Assembly (NCBI RefSeq): GCF_030371825.1
Contig: NZ_JAUDDM010000010.1
Source: Collinsella sp944321445
Lineage (GTDB): Bacteria; Actinomycetota; Coriobacteriia; Coriobacteriales; Coriobacteriaceae
Reading direction: 5' to 3' (one strand)
Length of the DNA stretch: 64,000 nucleotides
Below, piece after piece: positions 18,261 to 26,936 of this stretch. Position numbers and translations under genes: made by a program. Position 1 is the stretch's first letter, and each line of letters opens with the position of its first letter. A model generated the notes under the pieces. It was given only the letters and a program-made list of their open reading frames with translations, had not been told where the DNA came from and did not search any database.

Positions 18261-19421
18261 ATGAAGTACAGCAACAGCCATCGCAGCAACCGCGCCTACG
18301 CCTCCTCCGGCACCAAGCTCGACGCCGTCGAGCGCAGGTTCGTCCGCCTGTTCGACACCATCTCGTACGCCCATCCCATTATCAAGTTCCGCTTGTGGGT
18401 CGCCGGCCGGCGCGGCGGCGACTCAGTGGTCGCGCCCGCGCCGAGCGCGATCATCGACGCGATTGTGTCCAAGGCGATTGATGGGCTGGTCGACTGGGGC
18501 GGCGGCGTGACGGGTATCCAGTGCCCCGATTGCTTTGAGGTCCAGGTACCCACGTCCGCGTGGCGGATGTACTATGGGCACGGCGCCGCGGAGATCTGTG
18601 CGCGCATCGAGGCCGCGGTCCAGGCTAAGCTGCACCGCAAGTTCGGATTCGACTCGTTGCCGCACGTGAGCATCTGCCCGACCATGGCGCTGCTTGACGG
18701 CGAGCTCATCGTGAAGGCCTCCTACTTCGATACGCCGAGCGAGCGGACGGATGCGCCGGCGGTCGAGCCGCAATGGGGTCGCGGTGCCGCTGCCTGCGAC
18801 GTCGAGGCGGCGGGTGCCGCTGCGACGGTCCGTCTGGACGGACGGGCGTCGGCACCGACAGTCGATGCAGTCGACGAGGCACGGGATGCGTGCGACGAGG
18901 TCACCGGGGACGTGGCTGCCGCGGTTGCTGACGCGGGGGACGCTCACGATGGCGGCGAGGCGAACGTCGAAGATACGCCTGGCGAGGATGTGCAAACGGC
19001 TAAGCAGGACGTCCTCGAGGCTCCGTCCCTTACTCCTTGCCTCATGACGATGGCTCCCGCCGGCACCTTGGCGTTCGGTCGCAGGCGCTATCCGCTCCGC
19101 GACGGCATGACGGTCGGCGTCAAGCGCGGCGACGGTCCCGAGCAGGCGGATATCATGCTGCCGTACTCCGAGGATTTTTACCTGGTGTCCCGCCGGCACG
19201 GGCGTCTTGCCTACGATGCGGCGCAGGGAGCATGGCACTTTGAGCAGCTGGGCCCCAACGGCACCACGGTGGTGCGCGACGGGCGGATCGTGGCGACACT
19301 CGAGCGGGGCGACTCCGCGGTGCTGCGCGACGGCGACGGCCTGCTGTTTGCCGGCGCACGTCAGCAGGTGTCCTTCCTGTTGCTCTCCGAGGGCCGTACA
19401 GTTTGTCTCGGCGCGGCGTAG
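18261..19421 (+). CDS. FHA domain protein with unknown N-terminal domain
   Basis: The protein has 386 residues. Residues 1-160 form an unrecognised domain with a CPDC pair near residue 92. A Glu/Asp/Ala-rich linker spans about 160-255. The C-terminal FHA domain has VGVKRGDG, SRRHG (Ser310 to Gly314) and LGPNGTTV. The order of N-terminal domain, flexible linker and C-terminal FHA recalls actinobacterial FhaA, but I cannot match the N-terminal part to the FhaA domain. The start follows GAAAGGAC. It is probably a phosphothreonine reader for the local kinases. Confidence 0.72.
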   Translation: MKYSNSHRSNRAYASSGTKLDAVERRFVRLFDTISYAHPIIKFRLWVAGRRGGDSVVAPAPSAIIDAIVSKAIDGLVDWGGGVTGIQCPDCFEVQVPTSAWRMYYGHGAAEICARIEAAVQAKLHRKFGFDSLPHVSICPTMALLDGELIVKASYFDTPSERTDAPAVEPQWGRGAAACDVEAAGAAATVRLDGRASAPTVDAVDEARDACDEVTGDVAAAVADAGDAHDGGEANVEDTPGEDVQTAKQDVLEAPSLTPCLMTMAPAGTLAFGRRRYPLRDGMTVGVKRGDGPEQADIMLPYSEDFYLVSRRHGRLAYDAAQGAWHFEQLGPNGTTVVRDGRIVATLERGDSAVLRDGDGLLFAGARQQVSFLLLSEGRTVCLGAA

Positions 19422-19499
19422 AGTCCTCGCGCTGCTCGGGCGGAGCATTTGCCCGGGCGGCGTTGTCATCGAGTCTGCTTTTGTGAGAAAGGATGTCCG

Positions 19500-20534
19500 A
19501 TGATGAAGTCCTCTTTGGTATACGCGGCAATTTACGAGATGCAACCAGTCGCCAGTGAGGCGTTTGCCGAGGATTGCGCCACTCTTGCCGTATTCGGTGC
19601 CGCGCCGTGGGATTGCACACGCTCTAGCTACGCGGAGGGAAACGTGCTGTATCGGCTCGAGCTCCTCTCCGGCCCCTTCAAGGTCCCGGCGATGGGGTAC
19701 GCGACAATCGTCGAGCCAGCAAACGATCCGGAGTTGCCCGATGCCAACAGTGTGCGCTGGGAGCAGCCGTGGCGCAGCGTCATGCGCGCGGTCGTCACCG
19801 CGCCCATAGCTCCGGTAAGCATGCGAGGATGGTTTGCTGGCTGTCAGGAGCTACAGCGTATCGAGGGCCTCTCGCTGATTGACACATCGCATGTCACGAG
19901 CATGGCGTGCTTGTTTGCCATGTGTTCGTCACTGCAGGCTCTGGACGTCTCCCATTTCAACACCTCGCAGGTAACCGACATGAGCAGCATGTTCAACGGG
20001 TGCAGCGAGTTGGTCGCACTCGACGTATCGGGGTTTGACACTGCGCACGTTCGCGATTTCACATCGATGTTCGCGAGCTGTTCAAAGTTCACGCGGCTCG
20101 ACGTAACGGGATTTGACACCTCGTCTGCCGCCACCATGTCGAACATGTTTAGCAGGTGTTACGGGCTTAGAGAGCTCGACCTTTCTCGGTTTGAGACGGC
20201 TGGCGTGCGGCGCATGTGCGGGATGTTCTGGGATTGCGTGGAGCTGGAATGGGTCGACTTGTCGAGATTCGACACCTCTGCCGTGCGTGACTTCTTCCTC
20301 ATGTTCACCGGTTGTAGGAGCCTGACGAGCCTGGATATATCTTCGTTCGACTTCTCGTCCGCTAAGAACATGAACTCGATGTTCCGCGACTGCGCGAAGC
20401 TGCGGCATCTGGCGCTGCCTGATATGCCCATTCGCTGGGCGGACACGGTTAAGATGCGGCGTGCTCTCGAGGGCTGTGACGCCTTGGACGAGGAGTCACG
20501 TGCTGCCGCAGCTCGTATCGGCCTTGAGGCATAG
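19500..20534 (+). CDS. DUF285 repeat protein with cap module
   Basis: The protein has 344 residues. An N-terminal module of about 110 residues (AIYEM through SMRGWFAGCQEL) corresponds to the cap module of the two kinases. It is followed by about eight 26-residue DUF285 units such as MSSMFNGCSELVALDVSGF. It is in effect the repeat half of the kinases without the kinase. There is no signal peptide or anchor. The ATG at 19500 follows GAAAGGA; the adjacent ATG at 19503 is possible. It is the last gene of the signalling run and meets the minus-strand phosphatase gene tail to tail. Confidence 0.78.
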   Translation: MMKSSLVYAAIYEMQPVASEAFAEDCATLAVFGAAPWDCTRSSYAEGNVLYRLELLSGPFKVPAMGYATIVEPANDPELPDANSVRWEQPWRSVMRAVVTAPIAPVSMRGWFAGCQELQRIEGLSLIDTSHVTSMACLFAMCSSLQALDVSHFNTSQVTDMSSMFNGCSELVALDVSGFDTAHVRDFTSMFASCSKFTRLDVTGFDTSSAATMSNMFSRCYGLRELDLSRFETAGVRRMCGMFWDCVELEWVDLSRFDTSAVRDFFLMFTGCRSLTSLDISSFDFSSAKNMNSMFRDCAKLRHLALPDMPIRWADTVKMRRALEGCDALDEESRAAAARIGLEA

Positions 20535-20603
20535 GCTGTGTCCCAAAAGGGTTCAGAACTGAGGCTGCGGGGCACGGCGGGAGGGCAGTTCCGCCCCCGC
20601 AGG

Positions 20604-21266
20604 CTACTTGACCAGCTGCAGGAGTTCTTCGGGATGGTCGATAATCCAGTCGGCGCCAGAGGCTGCCAGTTCGGTGCGGCCTCGAAAGCCCCAGGTGACG
20701 CCGACGACGGGAAGGCCGGCGTTGTGGCCGGTCGCCACGTCGACGCTGGAATCGCCCACGTAGAGCGTGCGCGCGGGGTCCGCGCCGAGCTCTTCAAGCA
20801 GGCGCTTGGTGATACCCGCGTCCGGTTTGGGTGGGAAAGGATCCACGTGTCCCTGCACGTACGCGAAGCGCCCCTCGCCAAAGTAGCGCTCAACAAGCGG
20901 CGCAGCCGCCGCGTGGTCCTTGTTGGTCAGCACAGCGAGGGTCAAGCCGCACCCCAACAGTCCGTCGAGCATATCCGTCACACCGCAATACGGAGCCGTG
21001 TGATCCTCCTTATGCTGCGCATAATACGTGCGAAATTGCTCCAGCGCCCGCTCACACACGACGGCATCGCCGGCTAATTCCGCCGGCACAATGCGCTCGA
21101 TAAGCTTGAAGACGCCGTTTCCCACCTTAAAGCGATAGGCATCGATCGAAAACTCGGGCCATCCGTTCGCCCGGCACACGTGGTTGCCGGCGAGCGCGAG
21201 GTCCTCGAGCGTGTTGAGCAGCGTTCCGTCGAGGTCGAACACGACATGGTCAAAGCGGCGTGACAT
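20604..21266 (-). CDS. HAD-family phosphatase, phosphoglycolate phosphatase-like
   Basis: The protein has 220 residues. HAD motif I is VVFDLDGTLLNT at the N terminus, motif II is VLTNKD, and motifs III/IV are PKPDAG and YVGDSSVD. The cap lies between motifs I and II, as in Gph and PGMB-type enzymes. The substrate cannot be fixed from sequence; phosphoglycolate is the family default. The ATG at 21266 follows GGAGG. The gene is 16 bases downstream of hypE on the same strand and may be the last gene of the hyp transcript. Confidence 0.85.
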   Translation of the reverse strand: MSRRFDHVVFDLDGTLLNTLEDLALAGNHVCRANGWPEFSIDAYRFKVGNGVFKLIERIVPAELAGDAVVCERALEQFRTYYAQHKEDHTAPYCGVTDMLDGLLGCGLTLAVLTNKDHAAAAPLVERYFGEGRFAYVQGHVDPFPPKPDAGITKRLLEELGADPARTLYVGDSSVDVATGHNAGLPVVGVTWGFRGRTELAASGADWIIDHPEELLQLVK

Positions 21267-21282
21267 AATTCCTCCCAATCGC

Positions 21283-22314
21283 CTAACAGATGCGCGGCAG
21301 CTGCTCGCCCACAAGCATGTCGAGCACGCGGGAAGAGCCCCAGCCGGTTCGCACGCGCACGCTGGGCTCGCGGCCGTCCGCAAGCTCGCGCACCTCGCCG
21401 ATAATCGCTGCGTTTTCGCCGTAACGCGCGCCGCGCATGGCCTCGAGCGCCGCCTGCGCCTCGTCGGCGGGCACGACAGCGACCATCTTTCCCTCGTTGG
21501 CAACCTGGAGCACGTCATACCCCAGCATCTCGCACGCGCCGCGCACCTCGGGGCGTACGGGAATGGCTTCCTCGTCGACCTCCATAACGACGCGGCTCGC
21601 AGCGGCAAACTCGTTCAGCGTGCTGGCAAGGCCGCCGCGCGTGGGGTCGCGGAAGCAACGGACGTGCGGCGCGGCCTCGATAACGGCAGCGACCAGGCCG
21701 TTGAGCGGCGCCGCGTCGCTCTCGATGTCCGTGGAGAAGGCGAGCCCCTCGCGCTGGCTCATAATCGCGATCCCATGGTCACCGAGCGTGCCGGACACCA
21801 AGATGACGTCTCCCGGGCGGCAGTTCGCCCCGGATAGCTCGAGGCCCGCGGGAACCTCGCCCACGCCCGTCGTGTTGATGTAAACGCCGTCGGCCCCGCC
21901 GCGCTCGACCACCTTCGTGTCGCCGGTGACAATGCGCACGCCCGCTTCCGCGGCGGTCTCGGCCATTGTGTGCGCGATACGGCGCAGGTCGTCCATGGGG
22001 TAGCCCTCTTCGAGAATGAACCCGCAGGAAAGGTAGCGCACACGGGCGCCCGAGGTCGCGACATCGTTCACCGTGCCGCACACGGCCAGCCGCCCGATGT
22101 TGCCGCCGGGGAAGAACTGCGGCGTCACGACGAAGCTGTCGGTCGACATGGCGATGCGGCCGGTACCGGTGAGCGTGCCCACGCCCGCGTCGTTGCCGGC
22201 CAGCAGCTCCGGCGAGCCGAACTCCTCCAAAAACACCTCGTCGATGAGGCGCTTCATCATTTGTCCGCCCGATCCGTGCCCCAACAGGACGGTGGCATCA
22301 TGCGCGCTTGGCAT
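21283..22314 (-). CDS. hypE: Hydrogenase maturation protein HypE
   Basis: HypE dehydrates the carbamoyl group placed on its C-terminal cysteine by HypF to form the cyanide ligand of the [NiFe] centre. The 343-residue protein begins with LLGHGSGGQMM. It has the PurM-like GNDAGVG and DSFVVTPQFFPGG segments and ends PRIC, with the required terminal cysteine. It lies in the order hypF-hypC-hypD-hypE on the minus strand. The start at 22314 follows AGGAGGACC. Confidence 0.95.
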   Translation of the reverse strand: MPSAHDATVLLGHGSGGQMMKRLIDEVFLEEFGSPELLAGNDAGVGTLTGTGRIAMSTDSFVVTPQFFPGGNIGRLAVCGTVNDVATSGARVRYLSCGFILEEGYPMDDLRRIAHTMAETAAEAGVRIVTGDTKVVERGGADGVYINTTGVGEVPAGLELSGANCRPGDVILVSGTLGDHGIAIMSQREGLAFSTDIESDAAPLNGLVAAVIEAAPHVRCFRDPTRGGLASTLNEFAAASRVVMEVDEEAIPVRPEVRGACEMLGYDVLQVANEGKMVAVVPADEAQAALEAMRGARYGENAAIIGEVRELADGREPSVRVRTGWGSSRVLDMLVGEQLPRIC

Positions 22315-22348
22315 GTCGGTCCTCCTCAGAATCTTTTCGCTGCCGGCG

Positions 22349-23464
22349 CTACCGATCCCGGAAGCGATAGTACGCGGCGCAGCTACCCTCGCTCGACACC
22401 ATGCACGGGCCGACGGGGTTCTCGGGCGTGCACGCGCGCCCAAACAGCGGACACGCGTCCGGGGCGATGCGCCCGCGCAGCACGTCGCCGCAGCGGCACC
22501 CGCGTGGCTCGACGGTGGGCTCAACAAAAACCTCGAAGCGCCGTGCCGCATCGAAGCGCGCGAATTCCCGACGAATGCGCAGCCCCGATTGCGGAAGCTC
22601 GCCCAGTCCGCGCCAAGCGGCGTCGCAGGGCTCGAATACCTGGTCGGTTAAGGCGCGCGCGACGGGATTGCCGTCGGCGTTCACGCCGCGCAGATAGGCG
22701 TTTTCGATGCGCGGCGCCCTGTCGACGACCATGCGCACGAGCATCTCGATGCCCTCGAGGATGTCGACGGGCTCAAATCCGGTGATGACGCCCGGCGTTG
22801 CGAACTCCTCGACCAAAAAGCGATACGGCGCCGCGCCCGTGATGGTCGACACGTGTCCGGGCAGGATGAACCCGTCGATGCGCGTTTCGGGGTCATCGGC
22901 GATGGCGCGCAGCGCGGGCGGCGTCATCTTGTTGACGGTGAACATCGAGAAGTTCTCGAGCCCACGTTCGGATGCCTCGAGGATGCAGGCGGCGATGGTG
23001 GGCGTGGTGGTCTCGAAGCCCACGCTCATGAAGATGACCTGGCGCTCGGGGTTGTCCTCGGCGATGCGCAGGGCATCGAGGGGAGAATACACAATGCGGA
23101 TATCGCGTCCCGCCGCCTTTTCTGCGCGCAGCGACGATGTCGAGCCCGGTACGCGCATCATGTCGCCAAACGTGGCGATGATCGCGCCGTCGAGGCGGGA
23201 GAGAGCGATGGCGTGGTCGATGTCGCGATTGGCGGTCACGCAGACCGGGCAGCCGGGACCGGAGAGCAGGTGAAGCCCTGCGGGCATGACCGACCGGAAC
23301 CCATAGCGGCCGATGCTCACCGTATGCGTGCCGCAGACCTCCATGAGGTTGATGTCGCGGTCGCCGACGATGCGGCCGATGCGCGCGATGAGCTCGCGCG
23401 CGAGCGCGGGGTCGCGAAACGCATCAAAGTCGATATCCGCAGCCTGCGGGCCGTGCGCGCTCAC
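22349..23464 (-). CDS. hypD: Hydrogenase maturation protein HypD
   Basis: HypD holds a 4Fe-4S cluster and, with HypC, carries the Fe(CN)2CO unit. The 371-residue protein has MEVCGTHTVSIGR, SGPGCPVCVT and PGHVSTITG. Its Cys-rich C-terminal region contains GCRCGDVL and CPLFGRACTPENP. It starts with GTG at 23464, and GTGA overlaps the hypC stop, so HypC and HypD are translationally coupled, consistent with their forming a complex. Confidence 0.95.
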   Translation of the reverse strand: MSAHGPQAADIDFDAFRDPALARELIARIGRIVGDRDINLMEVCGTHTVSIGRYGFRSVMPAGLHLLSGPGCPVCVTANRDIDHAIALSRLDGAIIATFGDMMRVPGSTSSLRAEKAAGRDIRIVYSPLDALRIAEDNPERQVIFMSVGFETTTPTIAACILEASERGLENFSMFTVNKMTPPALRAIADDPETRIDGFILPGHVSTITGAAPYRFLVEEFATPGVITGFEPVDILEGIEMLVRMVVDRAPRIENAYLRGVNADGNPVARALTDQVFEPCDAAWRGLGELPQSGLRIRREFARFDAARRFEVFVEPTVEPRGCRCGDVLRGRIAPDACPLFGRACTPENPVGPCMVSSEGSCAAYYRFRDR

Positions 23465-23715
23465 GCGTTGTCTCCCGCGACGGTGAGCTCGTCTTCCACG
23501 AGCTCGTCCATCTCGCGGATGAGCTCGATGGTCTCACGCGCCTCGTCCGGTCCGATGACCTGGATGCCAAAGCCCGCGTGGACGAGCACGTAGTCATCGA
23601 CCTGCGCGTCGGGTACCAGGCGAAGCGAAACCTCGCGGCGCGCGCCGAGCATGTCGACGACAGCGGAGCCGGGATTATCGATGCGAATGATTTTGCCGGG
23701 AACGGCCAGGCACAT
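23461..23715 (-). CDS. hypC: Hydrogenase maturation chaperone HypC
   Basis: The 84-residue protein begins MCLAVPGKI, with the invariant Met-Cys N terminus needed for iron and HypD binding, so the start at 23715 is firm. VLVHAGFGIQVI is the usual central motif. Its stop overlaps the hypD GTG start. Confidence 0.95.
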   Translation of the reverse strand: MCLAVPGKIIRIDNPGSAVVDMLGARREVSLRLVPDAQVDDYVLVHAGFGIQVIGPDEARETIELIREMDELVEDELTVAGDNA

Positions 23716-23829
23716 GCGATGCCTCTCTTTCTGCATGGCAGGTGCAGCGCGCCCGCCTTTGTTGTTCGGGAAAATGGTACCGCGCTTGCGGCATCCCGGC
23801 AACGCGTACGGGCAGGATGCCGCGGGTGC

Positions 23830-26523
23830 CTACGCGCGCGCTTGCTGCGCTGCAAGCCGGGCGCGGGCGATTGCGGCTTGACCGTACGCGATGCACCCGT
23901 CGTTGACGGGGACGGCGTGCGGGACCAGGACCGTGATGCGACGTGATTTCAGCAGGTCGCGCAGGGTGGAGAGCAGCAAGCGGTTCATGAAGACGCCGCC
24001 GGACAGCGCGACGGTTCGAATGCCGGTTTGCTCGCAGATGCGCTCGGCGACGTCGGTCGCCATGCGCGCGACGGCCTGGTGGACGAGCAGCGCGAGGTCG
24101 GGTGCGTCCGCACCTTGCTCGATGCTGTCCAACAAGTGGGCCAGAAGCGGTGTCAGGTCGATATCGACCGGCGCGCAGGCGCCGTCAGCGAGGTCCTCGT
24201 GGGCAAACTGGATAAAAATGTCGGATATGCATTTTCCAGCCGAGCCCGTCGGGCAGTCCGTGCGGCTGGAACCGGTTTCAAAGCCTGCCGCGCCATGCCT
24301 GTTGCGCGTCCCGCCCTGCTCAAAAGCGGCATCTTGTGCAGGTGACCATGCGAGATGCGATATTCCGGACACAGCTGCTGTCCCGTCAACGGGTGCACGG
24401 AATGCATAATCGACATTTTCATCCACATTCGCTTCAGCAACGGTTGCGCTCCCGTCTAGCGCGCGCCACGCGGCGGCCTCGAGCTCGATTGCGGGCTCGC
24501 CTTCGTACGTGGCCTGCCCGCGTATGCCAACGATCGCGGCGCAGGCATCGAGGAAGCGCCCCATGCTGCTGGTGAGCGGGCTGTTGATGCCGCGCTCCAC
24601 CATGGCAAGCGTAATCGAGCGTTCCTGCTCGGCCAGGCTTTCAAGCAAACGTCTCGCGCCAGGGTGCCCAAGCAGCCCATATGTCGCAAGCAGCGCGAGC
24701 GCGCAGCGCCGTGCATCGCGAACGCTCGCGGCCCCGCCGGGAAGCCGCCAGGGCGCAAGTCGCGCTGCGCGCACGCAATGGCGCAGGTCGACGATCAAAA
24801 CCTCGCCGCCCCACACCGTGCCGTCTGTTCCCGCGCCCGTGCCATCAAATGCAATGCCGACAACCGGAGCATCCGGTTCAACGATTCCCCTGCACGCAGC
24901 CTCCGCAAGCACCGAAGCGATGTGCGCGTGATGATGCTGCGCCTCAACAAGAGGCCTACCGTCCTCGTCGGCGCGGGCACGCGCCCACTGGCTCGATAGA
25001 TATCCCGGGTGCATGTCGCAGGCGCGCGCCGTCGACTGCAGGTCAAACAGCGTTTCCAGCCGCGTGCGCGCATCGTGCCAGGCATCAAAGGTGGTGGCGT
25101 TCTCGATGTCCCCGATATGCTGCGAAACGAAACATTGCGCCGTGCCGTCAGGGTTTTCGCGGGTGAGGGCGACCGTCGCCTTCTGCTCTGGTCCGCACGC
25201 CAGCACGCAGGCGTCCGGGCTCAACGAAGTGTTCGTGCGCGGCAGCGGCAGCGGCAGCGGGGCATAGCCTCGCGCGCGCCGCACCGGCATTGGGACGCCA
25301 TCGACCACGCGCACGACCGAGTCGTCAAAGCGCGACAAAATGGCGCGATCGTTGCCCAGCAGCGCATCGGCGATGACTCCCAGATGCTCCCAGGCGACCT
25401 CGTCGTCGATCTCTATGGGCTCTTCGCTGATGTTTCCGCTGGTCATGACCAGCGCCTGCACGCCGCATTCCGCGCATGCCGCCATGAGGAGGTGCTGCAG
25501 CGGCGTGTAGGGGAGCATGACGCCCAGGTCGGGCAGGTCGTAGGCCACAGACGAAGCCAGTGGCGCGCCGCCTCCGCCCACACGACGGCGAAGCAACACG
25601 ATGGGGCGCACGCTGCCCGCAAGGAGCTCACGTTCGCAACCGTCGACCGTGCACCACCGTTCCGCGTCGCCAACGCCGCGGACCATGATCGCAAGCGGTT
25701 TGCGGCTGCGGCGTTTGCGCCGGCGCAGCTCGCGCACTGCCTGTTCGTCAGCCGCATTGCATGCAAGATGAAAGCCGCCTAAGCCCTTGATGGCAACGAT
25801 GCCGCCGCCCGCAAGCAGCTCTGCGCACCGCTCGATAATGGCGTCGCTCGACGCACGGTCAAGCCCCGTGGCGGGGCATGCGCCGGCGCCGCCGCGCTCG
25901 CGCCACGTGATGTGCGGCCCGCAGCTAAAGCACGCGTCGGGCTGCGCGTGGAAGCGCCGGTCGGCGGGGTCCGCGTACTCGCGTGCGCAATCGGGGCACA
26001 TGGGGAACGCGTCCATGGAGGTTGCGGGCCGGTCGTAGGGCAGCGACCGGATGATGGTGAAGCGCGGTCCGCAGTTCGTGCAGTTGATGAAGGGGTAGTG
26101 GAAGCGCCGATCCGCCGGGTCGAACAGCTCGCGCAGGCAATCGTCGCAGGTGGCGATATCGGGCGACACGAGCGTGGTCCGCTCGCCCCGCTCGTCGGAT
26201 GCGATGATGCGAAATGCCGTGTCATCGTCCAGCGCTTCGGGTGCAAGTTCCGCGACCGCCACGTGCTCAACGCGCGCAGCGGCGGGCGCGCAGGCGCTCA
26301 GCGCGGCGACGAATGTATCCACCGCACCCGTCTCGCCCTGTGCCTCGATATGCACGCCGTCGGCGGCGTTGAGCACCCAGCCGGACAGCCCCCGCGCACG
26401 CGCCTCGCGGTACACGAAGGGCCGCATGCCAACGCCCTGCACGATGCCCGTCACATGGACGCGGGCACGCCGCACGTGCGCCGGCGCCGCTACACGTCCA
26501 GGCATGATTCCGTCGCCGCGCAC
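23830..26523 (-). CDS. hypF: Carbamoyltransferase HypF with an in-frame insertion
   Basis: HypF moves carbamoyl from carbamoyl phosphate to HypE. Domains are acylphosphatase (HVTGIVQGVGMRPFVYREA), two zinc-finger pairs (CDDC, CTNC, CPDC, CFSC), a YrdC-like domain (GIVAIKGLGGFHLACNA) and a Kae1-like domain (HHHAHIASVL, ALSGGVFMNRLL). At 897 residues it is about 120 longer than usual. Residues about 700-772 (24209-24426) are flanked by inverted repeats and have no counterpart I recall in HypF. The GTG start at 26523 follows GGGGAG and lies inside nikR; an ATG at 26505 is the alternative. Confidence 0.93.
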   Translation of the reverse strand: MRGDGIMPGRVAAPAHVRRARVHVTGIVQGVGMRPFVYREARARGLSGWVLNAADGVHIEAQGETGAVDTFVAALSACAPAAARVEHVAVAELAPEALDDDTAFRIIASDERGERTTLVSPDIATCDDCLRELFDPADRRFHYPFINCTNCGPRFTIIRSLPYDRPATSMDAFPMCPDCAREYADPADRRFHAQPDACFSCGPHITWRERGGAGACPATGLDRASSDAIIERCAELLAGGGIVAIKGLGGFHLACNAADEQAVRELRRRKRRSRKPLAIMVRGVGDAERWCTVDGCERELLAGSVRPIVLLRRRVGGGGAPLASSVAYDLPDLGVMLPYTPLQHLLMAACAECGVQALVMTSGNISEEPIEIDDEVAWEHLGVIADALLGNDRAILSRFDDSVVRVVDGVPMPVRRARGYAPLPLPLPRTNTSLSPDACVLACGPEQKATVALTRENPDGTAQCFVSQHIGDIENATTFDAWHDARTRLETLFDLQSTARACDMHPGYLSSQWARARADEDGRPLVEAQHHHAHIASVLAEAACRGIVEPDAPVVGIAFDGTGAGTDGTVWGGEVLIVDLRHCVRAARLAPWRLPGGAASVRDARRCALALLATYGLLGHPGARRLLESLAEQERSITLAMVERGINSPLTSSMGRFLDACAAIVGIRGQATYEGEPAIELEAAAWRALDGSATVAEANVDENVDYAFRAPVDGTAAVSGISHLAWSPAQDAAFEQGGTRNRHGAAGFETGSSRTDCPTGSAGKCISDIFIQFAHEDLADGACAPVDIDLTPLLAHLLDSIEQGADAPDLALLVHQAVARMATDVAERICEQTGIRTVALSGGVFMNRLLLSTLRDLLKSRRITVLVPHAVPVNDGCIAYGQAAIARARLAAQQARA
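24209..24426. repeat. Inverted-repeat element inserted in hypF
   Basis: 24209-24238 (containing TCGGATATGCATTTTCC) and 24399-24426 (GGAATGCATAATCGACATTT region) are imperfect inverted repeats about 160 bases apart. The left arm matches the left arm of the 1232-1414 element at 21 of 30 positions, including the uninterrupted core ATATGCATTTT. The element is read in frame by hypF. Confidence 0.55.
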
Positions 26524-26933
26524 GTGAGCTCCCCATGATGCACGCCGCGCAGGGCGAGCAGCTTGTCCGCAAGCTCGTAGATGCGCGCGCCCTGGCCCTT
26601 AAGCGCCAGGATTTCCAGGCAATTTGCGTGGTCGAGGTGCACGTGGAGAGTCGACACGATCTCGTGGGTGTAGTCGTGCTGAATCTCGTCCAGCCGGCGC
26701 GTCAGGTCGCCCGTGTGGTGGTCATAGATCATGGTGAGCGACCCTATGACCTGCTCATCGGGCGTGCGCAAGCTCTCGCGCACCAGCGAGGCGCGCATGA
26801 GGTCGCGAATCGCTTCGGATCGATTGCCGCTTTCGCCGCGGCGGGCGTTGCGCTCGTCAAATTGGTTGAGCAGCTCCTCGGGGACCGCAACGGAAAACCG
26901 AACGAGGTCGCCGGGGTTCTCGCACGCGCCCAT
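26490..26933 (-). CDS. nikR: Nickel-responsive repressor NikR
   Basis: The protein has 147 residues: an N-terminal ribbon-helix-helix (RFSVAVPEELLNQFD) and a C-terminal ACT-like nickel domain. The nickel ligands are visible as HDYTHE and HVHLDHANC, with the NikR spacing (two His, then Cys six residues after the second, and a further His eleven before the first). It likely represses the hyp genes or a nickel transporter when nickel is sufficient. Its 3' end overlaps the hypF start, and it begins three bases after the upstream small gene. Confidence 0.93.
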   Translation of the reverse strand: MGACENPGDLVRFSVAVPEELLNQFDERNARRGESGNRSEAIRDLMRASLVRESLRTPDEQVIGSLTMIYDHHTGDLTRRLDEIQHDYTHEIVSTLHVHLDHANCLEILALKGQGARIYELADKLLALRGVHHGELTCAATESCLDV

Positions 26934-26936
26934 GAG

